Source: Methylococcus sp. (GTDB taxonomy: Bacteria; Pseudomonadota; Gammaproteobacteria; Methylococcales; Methylococcaceae). From it: a stretch of 48,150 nucleotides of DNA. A program made the position numbers and the translations under genes. Positions 36,254 through 43,874 of the stretch are shown piece by piece. The notes under the pieces are model-generated. The model saw only the letters and a list, made by a program, of their open reading frames with translations, did not search any database and was not told the origin of the DNA. Location: the NCBI GenBank assembly GCA_028688525.1, contig JAQTYA010000016.1:1-48150 (forward strand), written 5' to 3'. Within the stretch, counting starts at the first letter, position 1; each line of letters opens with the position of its first letter.

Positions 36254-37432
36254 ATGCTCGACGGCGCCATGCTCGAATTATTGACCTTGCTGTTGCCTAT
36301 TGCCGCGGCTTCCGGCTGGTATGCGGCGAGCCGGCATCATGGGGCCAAGAAATCGGGCCTGCTAAGGCAGGCGATAGGCCGAACTTTCGAATACCCGCCT
36401 AATTCTCCGACCGATGCAAGGACCGCCGACGAGGTCTCGCGCCTGTTCAAGCCGGGTACCGATTTCGGCGCCAAAACCCTCGAATTGCAACTGGCTTTAG
36501 GCAGCCTGTTCCGCAGAAGCGGCGAGTTGTCCAAGGCCATTGAACTGCACGAGCATCTGGACTCCCAGCCACAGCTTACTGACGAGCAGCACCATGCCGT
36601 TCGCTTCGAACTCGGTATGGATTACTTGAGTGCGGGGCTACTCGACCGCGCCGAAAACGTGTTCGCTGCCCTTGCCGTTAGCGGCACTCATGGTAAGGCG
36701 TCGCTTCAACAGATGTTGACGATCTATCAAAGCGAAAAGGACTGGGCCAAGGCGACCGAGTGCGCGAAGTCGCTCAAGGCGCAAGGCTCAGGACACCGCA
36801 ACGCGACACTAGCCCATCTTCTGTGCGAGCAGGCGCAATCGGCAATTGCCCTCGGTAAGCCCGACGCCGCTTTAGGGTATCTGCAAAATGCCTTAGGCGA
36901 AGATCCTCGCTGCGTCCGCGCCACCTTGCTGAAGGCTCAACTAGCCCTGCAACAGCAGCGGTGGGCGGAAGCGGGGGACTTACTGCGTTCGGTAGAATTC
37001 CAAAATCCGGCCTTTTTGCCCGAAATCATCGACCACCTCCGCTTCTGTCACGCCAACCTCAAGGATGCGGAAACGTATATGGCTTATCTGGACTACATTT
37101 ACCGCCGTTACCGGACAGAAGCGGCTGCATTGCATCTGGCGGACGAATTGGCGCAACGGGATGGCGATTTGGCTGCGGCCAACTATTTGGCGGGCCTGCT
37201 GCCGGAGCGGGCCAGTCTCAATCTGATCCGCCGCACTTTGCGCTATGCTGACGTAGTCGCATGCGAAGGTACGGGGAGCGTTCCGATGCTGCGGAGCTGC
37301 CTGAATGCGCTCGACGGCCTCGCCCTACAGAAAGCGGGCTATGCCTGCATTCAATGCGGTTACGAATGCAGGGAACTGCATTGGCATTGCCCGACTTGCC
37401 GCACTTGGGGAACAATCCAGCCCGCCGGCTGA
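36254..37432 (+). CDS. lapB: Lipopolysaccharide assembly protein B
   Basis: LapB (YciM) works with FtsH in controlling LpxC and so LPS synthesis. The protein has one N-terminal membrane helix (LELLTLLLPIAAASGWYAA), a series of TPR helices, and a C-terminal rubredoxin-like zinc knuckle with CIQCGYEC and CPTC. ATG at 36254 has GGGG eight bases upstream; the in-frame ATG at 36269 would give MLELL, the exact beginning of E. coli LapB. A GTG at 36206 seems too far upstream. The ihfB-lapB order is usual. Its stop is three bases from the end of the convergent psd. Confidence 0.92.
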   Translation: MLDGAMLELLTLLLPIAAASGWYAASRHHGAKKSGLLRQAIGRTFEYPPNSPTDARTADEVSRLFKPGTDFGAKTLELQLALGSLFRRSGELSKAIELHEHLDSQPQLTDEQHHAVRFELGMDYLSAGLLDRAENVFAALAVSGTHGKASLQQMLTIYQSEKDWAKATECAKSLKAQGSGHRNATLAHLLCEQAQSAIALGKPDAALGYLQNALGEDPRCVRATLLKAQLALQQQRWAEAGDLLRSVEFQNPAFLPEIIDHLRFCHANLKDAETYMAYLDYIYRRYRTEAAALHLADELAQRDGDLAAANYLAGLLPERASLNLIRRTLRYADVVACEGTGSVPMLRSCLNALDGLALQKAGYACIQCGYECRELHWHCPTCRTWGTIQPAG

Positions 37433-37435
37433 GCG

Positions 37436-38296
37436 CTACCGGTATTGGCCTAATGCCATGCCCATCTTGACGGCCGCGCCGGGTCCAACCTCCGGATGCC
37501 AGGTCGTTCGTTGCGGACCGAACAGCACGATCACCGTAGAGCCCATGTTGAAACGCCCGATTTCATCGCCGCGCTCAAACTTGATGTCCTGGCCGGAATA
37601 ATCCCAATGTCTTACCGATTTGGCACGTGGCGGGGTTACTTCGCCGGCCCATACGGTCTCGATGCTGGAAACGAAAATCGCGCCGACCAGGATCACCGCC
37701 ATCGGTCCAGCCTCGCCTTCGAAATGGCAGATCACTCGTTCGTTACGCGCAAATAGGTTAGGCACGTTCTCCGTCGTCGCATTGTTCACGCTGAACAGCG
37801 AGCCCGGCACATGGGTCATCCCGGTCAGCTTGCCCGCCACGGGCAGATGGATGCGATGATAGTCGCGCGGAGAGAGATAAACAGTGACGAAGCTGCCGTG
37901 TTCGAACTTCGCCGCCTGGAACTCGTCTCCGCCAAGCAGGGCGGACAATCCGAACCGTTGCCCCTTTGCTTGAAACAGCATCCGGCCTTCGATGGCACCG
38001 ATTTGGCTGATCGCACCATCGGCAGGGCAGGCGATGCCCTGCGGCTCGCCGCATATCGGCCGGGATCCAGGTTTTAGTGCGCGGGTGAAGAAATCATTGA
38101 AGCAGCCATAGGCGTCGAAAGCGCTGTTTGCCGCATCCTCCAGATTGACCCGATAAAGCTTGCACACCCAGCGGATCATGCCGTTTTTGAGCCACGGCCG
38201 CCGACTCCGGACGGCGGCGTACATGAGCCGCGAGAGCGCGTGTTGCGGCAGCAGATATTGGATTCCTGCGAACAGTTTAGGGAGTAGGGCGGCCAT
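37436..38296 (-). CDS. psd: Phosphatidylserine decarboxylase proenzyme
   Basis: Makes phosphatidylethanolamine at the inner membrane. The 286-residue proenzyme has the self-cleavage motif GST at 252-254, so S253 becomes the pyruvoyl group, together with D93 (CPADGAI) and H147 (SPRDYHRIH), the other members of the catalytic triad. I start it at ATG 38296, one base after the glycerate kinase stop, which matches the family N-terminus; an in-frame TTG at 38341 is less likely. The tight junction suggests cotranscription with the three upstream genes, an unusual place for psd. Confidence 0.94.
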   Translation of the reverse strand: MAALLPKLFAGIQYLLPQHALSRLMYAAVRSRRPWLKNGMIRWVCKLYRVNLEDAANSAFDAYGCFNDFFTRALKPGSRPICGEPQGIACPADGAISQIGAIEGRMLFQAKGQRFGLSALLGGDEFQAAKFEHGSFVTVYLSPRDYHRIHLPVAGKLTGMTHVPGSLFSVNNATTENVPNLFARNERVICHFEGEAGPMAVILVGAIFVSSIETVWAGEVTPPRAKSVRHWDYSGQDIKFERGDEIGRFNMGSTVIVLFGPQRTTWHPEVGPGAAVKMGMALGQYR

Positions 38297-38297
38297 G

Positions 38298-39272
38298 TCA
38301 GTCGTTGAGGCAAACGTGAGTGAATCGATGGGCGTCGTCAAGGAATAGCGTGATGTCCGCCCGCCCCGGCATTTCCTTGAGTGCGTGCCGGGTCAAGCGT
38401 TCATAATGCATGATGAAGCGTCGCAGCGCGGTTTCGTCCATCAAGTGCCGGGCAGGGGCGCCGGTCTTTCGGATTCGGGCGGCGAGTTTGCGCTCCTGCA
38501 AGCTTCGCCACTCGAACACGCGTTTCATACTGGGGACGCGCAGCATGACGAGCCGGTCCAGCCTCTCGAACAATGCAGCGTAGGGGCCTTTGAGCTGGTC
38601 GTTGACATAGCACCGCCAGCGGCCGTCCGCATCTTCGTTCGCTTCCAGGGCATTGAGGGGGGCGGCGAGGTCTTCCGCAGCCTGCGGGCTGCAGCCCACG
38701 CACCAGCCTTCGAACACCACGATGTCGACTGGCGCCGCAGTTTGTGGCCAGTCCCTTTTGATTCGGCGATCGTCCAGCGCCTTGTCGAAGGACGGCAGAG
38801 CAACGGCGGTGCCCTTGGAGGCCGAGGTTAATCGCTCGATGGTGTCCATTCCGAGCTCGACGTCATGGGTACCCGGCACGCCTCGCGTCAGCAACAGGGG
38901 ATGGACTTCCCGCGCCAATTGTTCGCGTTCTGCTCGGGTCTTGTAGATATCGTCAATGGAAAAGCCCGCGACCTTGCAGCCGTAGCCGCGTTCTAGAACC
39001 AAAGCCAGAAACTCGCATAGTGTCGATTTGCCCGAGCCTTGTGCGCCGTTGACGCCAAGGATGAAAGGCCGATCCGATTTATGTGCGAGTACCCAGGCGG
39101 CTAAAGGCAGGTAGGCGCGAGCAAAGATTTCAGCCCAGGATACATCGATATGCTGCCGCTCCATCGAAGCGGCGAAATCCGCCCGCACCCGCTGCCATAC
39201 TGCCCGGTATTCGCTTTCCGGCAGGATATCCTCCGGCCACAACAGAGGCGCCTCGGACCGGCGGGAAGACAA
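38298..39272 (-). CDS. D-glycerate 3-kinase (plant GLYK-like)
   Basis: A 324-residue P-loop kinase. Walker A GAQGSGKS is at 76-83, SIDDIYKTRAER is the conserved substrate/metal region, and VVFEGWCVG is a Walker B-like strand. The protein resembles the plant photorespiratory GLYK and bacterial YggC-type kinases rather than the GckA glycerate 2-kinase of alphaproteobacterial methylotrophs, so the expected product is 3-phosphoglycerate. It stands one base after hpr and immediately before psd. With sga and hpr it completes conversion of serine-derived hydroxypyruvate to phosphoglycerate. Confidence 0.85.
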   Translation of the reverse strand: MSSRRSEAPLLWPEDILPESEYRAVWQRVRADFAASMERQHIDVSWAEIFARAYLPLAAWVLAHKSDRPFILGVNGAQGSGKSTLCEFLALVLERGYGCKVAGFSIDDIYKTRAEREQLAREVHPLLLTRGVPGTHDVELGMDTIERLTSASKGTAVALPSFDKALDDRRIKRDWPQTAAPVDIVVFEGWCVGCSPQAAEDLAAPLNALEANEDADGRWRCYVNDQLKGPYAALFERLDRLVMLRVPSMKRVFEWRSLQERKLAARIRKTGAPARHLMDETALRRFIMHYERLTRHALKEMPGRADITLFLDDAHRFTHVCLND

Positions 39273-40244
39273 TTAGATCACCTTGTCTCCGGGCGTGCGC
39301 CCATCGAAAAATGCGGTGAGGTTGTCGATGACACGCATGCCCATGGCAATCCGGGTCTCTTCGGTGGCGCTGCCCAGATGCGGAAACAGCACGGCATTGT
39401 CGAGTTCGAGAAATCCCGGGTTGAGCCGGGGCTCGCCCTCGAACACATCCAGCCCCGCTCCGCGAATCTGTCGGGTGCGCAGCGCGTCGATCAAGGCCTG
39501 GTTGTCCACCACATCGCCGCGCGCGGTATTGATCAGATAAGCGTTGGGCCGCATGCGAGCGAGCCGCTCGGCGTTAATCAAATGCCGGTTTTCCTTGCTG
39601 CCAGGACAATGCAGAGCGACGAAGTCGGCTCGCTCCAAGACTTCTTCTATCGTGCCGCAACGCGTGGCGCCGAAGGCGTCGATCACCTCCTGTGCCGGCG
39701 GGTAGGGATCGAAGAAGATGATAGGCATGTCGAAACCGAAATGGGCTTTTTTAGCCATGGCGCGGGCGATCCGGCCGAAGCCGATCAGCCCCAGGGTTTT
39801 CCCGGTGACTTTAGTCCCGACGAGATGATTGGGGCGCCAGCCGATCCACTTTCCTGCGCGGACTTCCCGTTCCCCTTCGCCACCCCGGCGAGCGACTGCG
39901 AGCATCAGCAACATCGCGATGTCGGCAGTGCAGTCGGTTAACACATCGGGAGTGTTGGTTACGGTAAGCCCCCGATTCCGTGCGGCTTCCAGATCGATGT
40001 GGTTGAACCCTACCCCGAAATTTCCAAGGATTCTGCAGCGCATCGGTTCTACGCTGAGCACTTCGGCGTCGAGGGCGTCGGTGACGGTAGGTAAAACAGC
40101 ATCGTAATCGCGGAGGGCAGCCCGGAGCTCGTCCTTGCTCATCGGATGATCGTCGGCGTTAATGCTGAGGTCAAACAGCTCGCGCAATCGGAGCTCGCAG
40201 GCTTCAGGCCAGCGCCGCGTCACCAGGACTTTGAGTTTGCTCAT
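39273..40244 (-). CDS. hpr: Hydroxypyruvate / glyoxylate reductase
   Basis: A 323-residue D-isomer-specific 2-hydroxyacid dehydrogenase. The Rossmann motif GLIGFGRIA is at 152-160; the catalytic residues are R242 (NTARGDV), E271 (VFEGEP) and H289 (FPHLGSAT). Its position between sga and glycerate kinase indicates reduction of hydroxypyruvate to D-glycerate. Cofactor choice is unclear: the residue after the second beta strand is acidic (FFDPYPP), which favours NADH. It ends next to the kinase gene. Confidence 0.9.
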   Translation of the reverse strand: MSKLKVLVTRRWPEACELRLRELFDLSINADDHPMSKDELRAALRDYDAVLPTVTDALDAEVLSVEPMRCRILGNFGVGFNHIDLEAARNRGLTVTNTPDVLTDCTADIAMLLMLAVARRGGEGEREVRAGKWIGWRPNHLVGTKVTGKTLGLIGFGRIARAMAKKAHFGFDMPIIFFDPYPPAQEVIDAFGATRCGTIEEVLERADFVALHCPGSKENRHLINAERLARMRPNAYLINTARGDVVDNQALIDALRTRQIRGAGLDVFEGEPRLNPGFLELDNAVLFPHLGSATEETRIAMGMRVIDNLTAFFDGRTPGDKVI

Positions 40245-40265
40245 GGCTACAGTTCCGAAAGGGGA

Positions 40266-40288
40266 GGGTACGCCTGAATGGCGTACCC
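40266..40288. repeat. Nine-base-pair hairpin between sga and hpr
   Basis: GGGTACGCC at 40266-40274 and GGCGTACCC at 40280-40288 form a perfect nine-base-pair stem with a TGAAT loop in the 54-bp gap between sga and hpr. On the transcribed strand the stem is followed by TCCCCTTTCGG, without a clean T run, so a processing or stability element or a partial attenuator is more likely than a strong terminator. Confidence 0.6.
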
Positions 40289-40298
40289 GAGACTGATA

Positions 40299-41486
40299 TC
40301 AGGCGCGTGGCTTGATTGCCGGAGCGGTTTCCCGCCAATAGGCGCTGGCCGCTGCGATGCCGCTGCCCGGCGTGATCGGGATGCCGACGTCCAGCATCGC
40401 CATTTCCGATCCGACAATCGCGCTGGACAAGCTCAGCTCGTTGAGATCGCCCAAATGGCCGATACGGAACACCTTGCCTGAGACCTCGGTCAAGCCTGCG
40501 CCCAGCGATAGGTTGTAACGGTAGTATGCCGTGTGGATCACATCGCGGGCATCGAACTCCGGGGGCACGACTACGGCGGATACTGTGTTCGAATACCATT
40601 TTGGATTTTGCGCACAGACTTTCAGGCCCCACCCCACTACTGCGCGGCGTACGCCTTCGGCCAGGCGCGCATGGCGGGCATAGACGTTTTCCATGCCTTC
40701 CGCTAGCAGCAACTCCAGCGATTTGCGCAGACCATAAAGCAAAGGGATCGACGGAGTGTACGGGAAGAAGCCGCCTGCATTATGAAAAATATGGTCGGCG
40801 ATATCCAGGAACGCACGTTTGCATTTCGCGGATTCGCGGGCTTTCAGCGCTTTTGGGCTGAAGCCCAGCAGAGCCAAGCCGGCCGGTAGCATGAAACCTT
40901 TCTGCGAACCGGCGACACCGATATCGATGCCCCATTCGTCTAAACGGAAATCGAGGGAGCCGATGGAGCTGACGCCATCCACATAGAACAGCGCAGGGTG
41001 ATCAGCTGCGTCGATGGCCCTGCGTACCGCAGGCAAGTCGTTGGTTACGCCAGTTGCCGTTTCATTGTGGCAGATCAGCACGGCTTTGATCTCGTGCGCA
41101 GTATCCGCCTTTAAGCGTGCTTCCAACTTGTCCAAGGGTATGCCCTGGCCCCAGGGAACTTCTTCGTATTCCACTTCGAGCCCGAGACGTTTCGCCAAAT
41201 CGATCCACAAATGGCTGAACTGCCCAAAACGGTAGGACAGCACCTTATCGCCTGGGGAAAGCGTATTGGTCAGCGCAATCTCCCAGCCCGCGGTGCCGGT
41301 AGCCGGGAACAGAAAGCACTGTCCGGCCTCGGTGCGGAATACTTTCTTCAGGTCTTCCAACAGTGGCGTCACCAGTTCCGGAAAATCCGGCCGCCGATGG
41401 TCTTCCATCGGAACGTGCATTGCACTCAGAACGGCGTCCGGAATATTCGTGGGACCTGGAACGTAGAGATGGTTGCGACCTGGCAT
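40299..41486 (-). CDS. sga: Serine-glyoxylate aminotransferase
   Basis: Transfers the amino group of serine to glyoxylate, giving hydroxypyruvate and glycine, a key step of the serine cycle. The 395-residue class V aminotransferase begins with HLYVPGPTNIP, and K196 in AGSQKGFMLPAG is the PLP lysine; the preceding YVDGVSSIGSLDF is also typical. ATG at 41486 is selected because AAGGTG (complement of 41493-41498) is six bases upstream; an in-frame GTG at 41495 has no such site. It is the first gene of a four-gene minus-strand group. Confidence 0.93.
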   Translation of the reverse strand: MPGRNHLYVPGPTNIPDAVLSAMHVPMEDHRRPDFPELVTPLLEDLKKVFRTEAGQCFLFPATGTAGWEIALTNTLSPGDKVLSYRFGQFSHLWIDLAKRLGLEVEYEEVPWGQGIPLDKLEARLKADTAHEIKAVLICHNETATGVTNDLPAVRRAIDAADHPALFYVDGVSSIGSLDFRLDEWGIDIGVAGSQKGFMLPAGLALLGFSPKALKARESAKCKRAFLDIADHIFHNAGGFFPYTPSIPLLYGLRKSLELLLAEGMENVYARHARLAEGVRRAVVGWGLKVCAQNPKWYSNTVSAVVVPPEFDARDVIHTAYYRYNLSLGAGLTEVSGKVFRIGHLGDLNELSLSSAIVGSEMAMLDVGIPITPGSGIAAASAYWRETAPAIKPRA

Positions 41487-42117
41487 CAAATTCACCTTGA
41501 GTTAATGACTTGAATATTGATTTTGTTGACAAGACTTACGGACGGGGAATGGAAGACTCCGGCACCGCGCGTCCTTGCGGCAAATTGCCGAGAGAAAGGC
41601 GCTAATCATGCCATATGGGCGTAAGTATCTTCAAGAACAGGTTGTTCTCGACACGCGGCTGTCCCGCATCTCGCTGAAACGGCCGAGTTCGGTCTACATA
41701 CCGGGCTGCGTGACCATACCATCAGCAGCCTCCGCTAGGGGTGGTATCGTGGCGACCGCTTCATCTTAGTCCTGGGGCGTCCGGAGAGGGTGCCGGCTGG
41801 AAGGGCGAAAAGACCAAGCGAGACACACCGTGGCGCCGGACAGCGCTATGCGCTCGATCGTCTCCAAGCGGCTAGACGCGCATCTATCCCATGTCTCCAC
41901 CTCCAACAGCGAGCCCGGCCTGGAAAAAGCGTGGAAAGCACTTGGATTGCCGCAAGGCCACGAAGTAACATCCGGACCACGGAAAAAACGTAGTTTACAA
42001 TGTGCTGATTTTTCTTGTATTATGCCTAAGGTAGTAGGTGTTTAATGCACCGCTTATTGGTTCGAATTCAATACGGCCTATATACCCAAGCGCGGGCGAT
42101 CTGCGCAGCTTCAGAAA
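41487..42117. other. Gene-poor stretch between sga and tRNA-Val
   Basis: I see no convincing gene in these 631 bases: the open frames are short, lack ribosome sites and show no recognisable protein pattern. The left end must hold the sga promoter, though no clear hexamer pair stands out. The right end contains the tRNA promoter. Small inverted repeats are present, such as AGAACA-GGT-TGTTCT at 41634-41648 and ATACCA/TGGTAT at 41716-41747, without an obvious role. Confidence 0.5.
41994..42023 (+). promoter_or_regulatory. Sigma-70 promoter for tRNA-Val
   Basis: TTTACA at 41994-41999 and TATTAT at 42018-42023 are spaced by 18 bp and lie in a locally AT-rich patch. Transcription would start near 42030, about 88 bases before the mature tRNA 5' end. 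Confidence 0.6.
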
Positions 42118-42192
42118 GGGCGGTTAGCTCAGCGGGAGAGCACTTCCTTCACACGGAAGGGGTCGCAGGTTCAATCCCTGCACCGCCCACCA
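42118..42192 (+). tRNA. tRNA-Val(CAC)
   Basis: A complete 75-base cloverleaf. The acceptor stem pairs GGGCGGT with ACCGCCC, the D stem is GCTC/GAGC, the anticodon stem is CTTCC/GGAAG with loop TTCACAC, and the T stem is GCAGG/CCTGC with TTCAATC. The anticodon CAC at 42150-42152 reads the valine codon GUG. CCA is encoded at 42190-42192. The prophage integrase gene ends 17 bases downstream, so the 3' half of this gene is the probable phage attachment site. Confidence 0.97.
42165..42192. other. Probable attachment site (att) in tRNA-Val 3' end
   Basis: Tyrosine integrases often recombine in tRNA gene 3' ends and leave the tRNA intact because the phage brings an identical copy of that segment. 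Here the T arm, acceptor strand and CCA directly border the integrase gene. The other copy would be to the right of the window, so the exact core is not visible. Placement is inferred from gene context. Confidence 0.5.
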
Positions 42193-42209
42193 TATAAATC
42201 AATCAGTTA

Positions 42210-43298
42210 TCACTCGTTTTTCGCATCCTGGAAAATGTGCGTGTGTCCAGAATGTGCCCTGACTTCTTCCAAAGCTTGTACCGCTACCCGAAGATTTTCC
42301 GGCGCCAGATGAGCGTAAACCTTATCTGTCACGCGAATGTCACTGTGACGGAGGAGGGCGGACACTTCATGAATCGGCCGTCCGGCCTGCACTAACCAAC
42401 TCCCGCAAGTCCGACGTAAGTCGTGTACATGCACGTCCTCAAGACCCGCTTTCCGAACAGCCAAAGCAAAACCTTTCTTGATGCTGGCGATTCGTGAGCC
42501 TTCTTTATCACAGAAAACCCATAAGCTATCAGGACAAAATTGCGCTCGAAAGCTTGCCCGCCTGATCAAAGCCGCTCTTGCCTCGCGGTTCAGGGGGACA
42601 CTTCCCGCTTTTCCGTTCTTCTGGTGACGCCCTTCCAAGTAGATCAGTCCACGGGCGAGGTCGACCCGGCGCCATTCCAGACCCAGCATTTCCCCGCGCC
42701 TCATCCCGGTGTTGAGCCCAAGCCGAATAAAATCCACCAGATGCGGAGCACGAATCGCTTGCTCAGCCGCTCCGATCAAGGCAGCCGCTTCGCTTTTGGT
42801 CAACCAACGATTTCGGCCTTCCGCTTCCTTTTGCCGCCGGCCTTGAGCAGGGTTGGGAATTTGCCATTCCAACTCACGGCGAGCCCAGTTGATAGCGGAA
42901 CTCAGTAGACCGATTTCCTTATTTATGGTCGAAGGTTTCACCCCATCACCCTGGCGCCGCTGGATATACTGGCGAACGTCCGACCCGCTCAATGTGTCCA
43001 ACTCCTTCCCGGTAAAAAACGGAAACAGACGCTTCAAACTCCACTTGACGGCCTCAACGTCGTGCTCATGTAGATAGGCGAGCATCAATTCATCGAAAGT
43101 ATGAGAAGGGCTAGCATCCCATTGCTTTACCCGAAAGGCTTCCAACTTCCATTTAGCTAACAGCGCTTCGGCTTCCTTCCGGTCGGTAGTTCCAGTACTG
43201 CGGCGAGTTCTCTTGCCGCTTGCATCGGTGTAGCTTGCCCACCAATACGGCGAACCGTGCCGTTTACGAAGACCGGCACGGTCTCTTGTTTTTGGCAT
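42210..43298 (-). CDS. int: Tyrosine recombinase/phage integrase
   Basis: A 362-residue site-specific recombinase. An N-terminal arm-binding part (GLRKRHGSPYWWASYTD) and a core SAM-like domain precede the catalytic domain, which has R200 (NTGMRRGE), K230, H292 and R295 (HDLRRT), H318 (LLRHSD) and Y328 (KVYAHL): the full catalytic set. AAAGGAG (complement of 43307-43313) lies eight bases before the ATG. The gene ends 17 bases from the tRNA, as expected for an integrase next to its att site. Filamentous phages often use host XerCD instead, so an encoded integrase sets this phage in the integrase-bearing group. Confidence 0.93.
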   Translation of the reverse strand: MPKTRDRAGLRKRHGSPYWWASYTDASGKRTRRSTGTTDRKEAEALLAKWKLEAFRVKQWDASPSHTFDELMLAYLHEHDVEAVKWSLKRLFPFFTGKELDTLSGSDVRQYIQRRQGDGVKPSTINKEIGLLSSAINWARRELEWQIPNPAQGRRQKEAEGRNRWLTKSEAAALIGAAEQAIRAPHLVDFIRLGLNTGMRRGEMLGLEWRRVDLARGLIYLEGRHQKNGKAGSVPLNREARAALIRRASFRAQFCPDSLWVFCDKEGSRIASIKKGFALAVRKAGLEDVHVHDLRRTCGSWLVQAGRPIHEVSALLRHSDIRVTDKVYAHLAPENLRVAVQALEEVRAHSGHTHIFQDAKNE

Positions 43299-43522
43299 GT
43301 GATGTTCTCCTTTAGCACATGCCCCGCGCAGGGCTGATTATGCGGGGTCTGGATTTGACCTGCTACCCAAGCCTGAATGGAGGCCAGCGGGACGGTCAGG
43401 CGTCCGCGTACCCGGACGGCGGGGAGTTCACCGGCTTCGATCATGCGGCGGACGGTACGGGCAGACACACCGCCGAGCTGTTGGGCAGCATCCTGAAGAC
43501 TGAGCAGCAGCGGCAAGGTCAT
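43157..43522 (-). CDS. Excisionase-like helix-turn-helix protein
   Basis: A 121-residue protein whose first 60 residues form a MerR/AlpA-type winged helix (LSLQDAAQQLGGVSARTVRRMIEAGELPAVRVRGRLTVPLASIQAWV), the HTH_17 pattern of excisionases. It could direct excision or regulate the integrase. The start at 43522 forms ATGA with the stop of the gene before it. The last 142 bases overlap the integrase gene in another frame, and the integrase ribosome site lies inside it, so the C-terminal part may only be read-through with no function of its own. Confidence 0.7.
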   Translation of the reverse strand: MTLPLLLSLQDAAQQLGGVSARTVRRMIEAGELPAVRVRGRLTVPLASIQAWVAGQIQTPHNQPCAGHVLKENITCQKQETVPVFVNGTVRRIGGQATPMQAARELAAVLELPTGRKPKRC

Positions 43523-43773
43523 GCCGCCTTCCCCAAGGTTCGCCGCTTCCACAGCCCTTGCAGCACGAAGTCCTTCAAGTCCTGCTCGATCTGGTCCTTG
43601 TTCTGGCCGGGCTTGGCCAAGTGCTCCAGCAGCTTGGGGTAGATGGAAAGCCGCCTGATCTGGATCAGGATGTAATCGGCATTGCGGCCTTCACGGGCGT
43701 AGAGCGAAATGAGGTTGCCGAGCACATTGCCGAAGTTGCGGGCCACCGCGGACACGTCCTCGAAGGAGCACAA
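43519..43773 (-). CDS. Small phage protein of unknown function
   Basis: I do not recognise this protein. From a TTG at 43773 it is 84 residues, mostly alpha-helical by eye, with NFGNVLGNLISLYAREGRN and later KPGQNKDQIEQDLKDFVLQ. There is no signal peptide or membrane helix. The start is uncertain: GTG codons at 43755 or 43746 are possible and GAGGA stands before the latter. A longer frame to 43869 would run through the hairpin DNA and is arginine-rich and unlikely. It lies between rep and the excisionase gene, so a regulatory or replication accessory role is possible. Confidence 0.5.
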   Translation of the reverse strand: MCSFEDVSAVARNFGNVLGNLISLYAREGRNADYILIQIRRLSIYPKLLEHLAKPGQNKDQIEQDLKDFVLQGLWKRRTLGKAA

Positions 43774-43827
43774 GGAAGTCGAGCGAAGCGAGCGAGTGCG
43801 ACGCCCCCCGCGAAGCCGTAGGCCCGG

Positions 43828-43874
43828 ATGTTTTGTCGGAGTCCGCAGCTTTATCGCGGGTGGAGACAAAACAT
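43828..43874. repeat. Long inverted repeat near the end of rep
   Basis: ATGTTTTGTC at 43828-43837 and GACAAAACAT at 43865-43874 are a perfect ten-base inverted repeat. Inside it, CCGC at 43843-43846 and GCGG at 43856-43859 extend the pairing, leaving a nine-base AGCTTTATC loop. It lies at or just beyond the rep stop codon, in the stretch before the small unknown gene. Confidence 0.75.

Noticed and set aside
40266-40288. Terminator for sga
   Set aside because: The stem is good but no T run follows on the transcribed strand, so I list it as a hairpin only.
41634-41648. AGAACA-GGT-TGTTCT inverted repeat
   Set aside because: Short and isolated; resembles a eukaryotic hormone receptor site only by chance and has no promoter in register.
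41575-42045. Short open frames of 64-71 codons between sga and tRNA-Val
   Set aside because: No ribosome sites, no protein pattern, and mutually overlapping frames suggest non-coding DNA.
43519-43869. 116-codon version of the small phage gene
   Set aside because: Its first 30 or so residues are read through the hairpin DNA and are arginine-rich; a start near 43773 or later is more reasonable.
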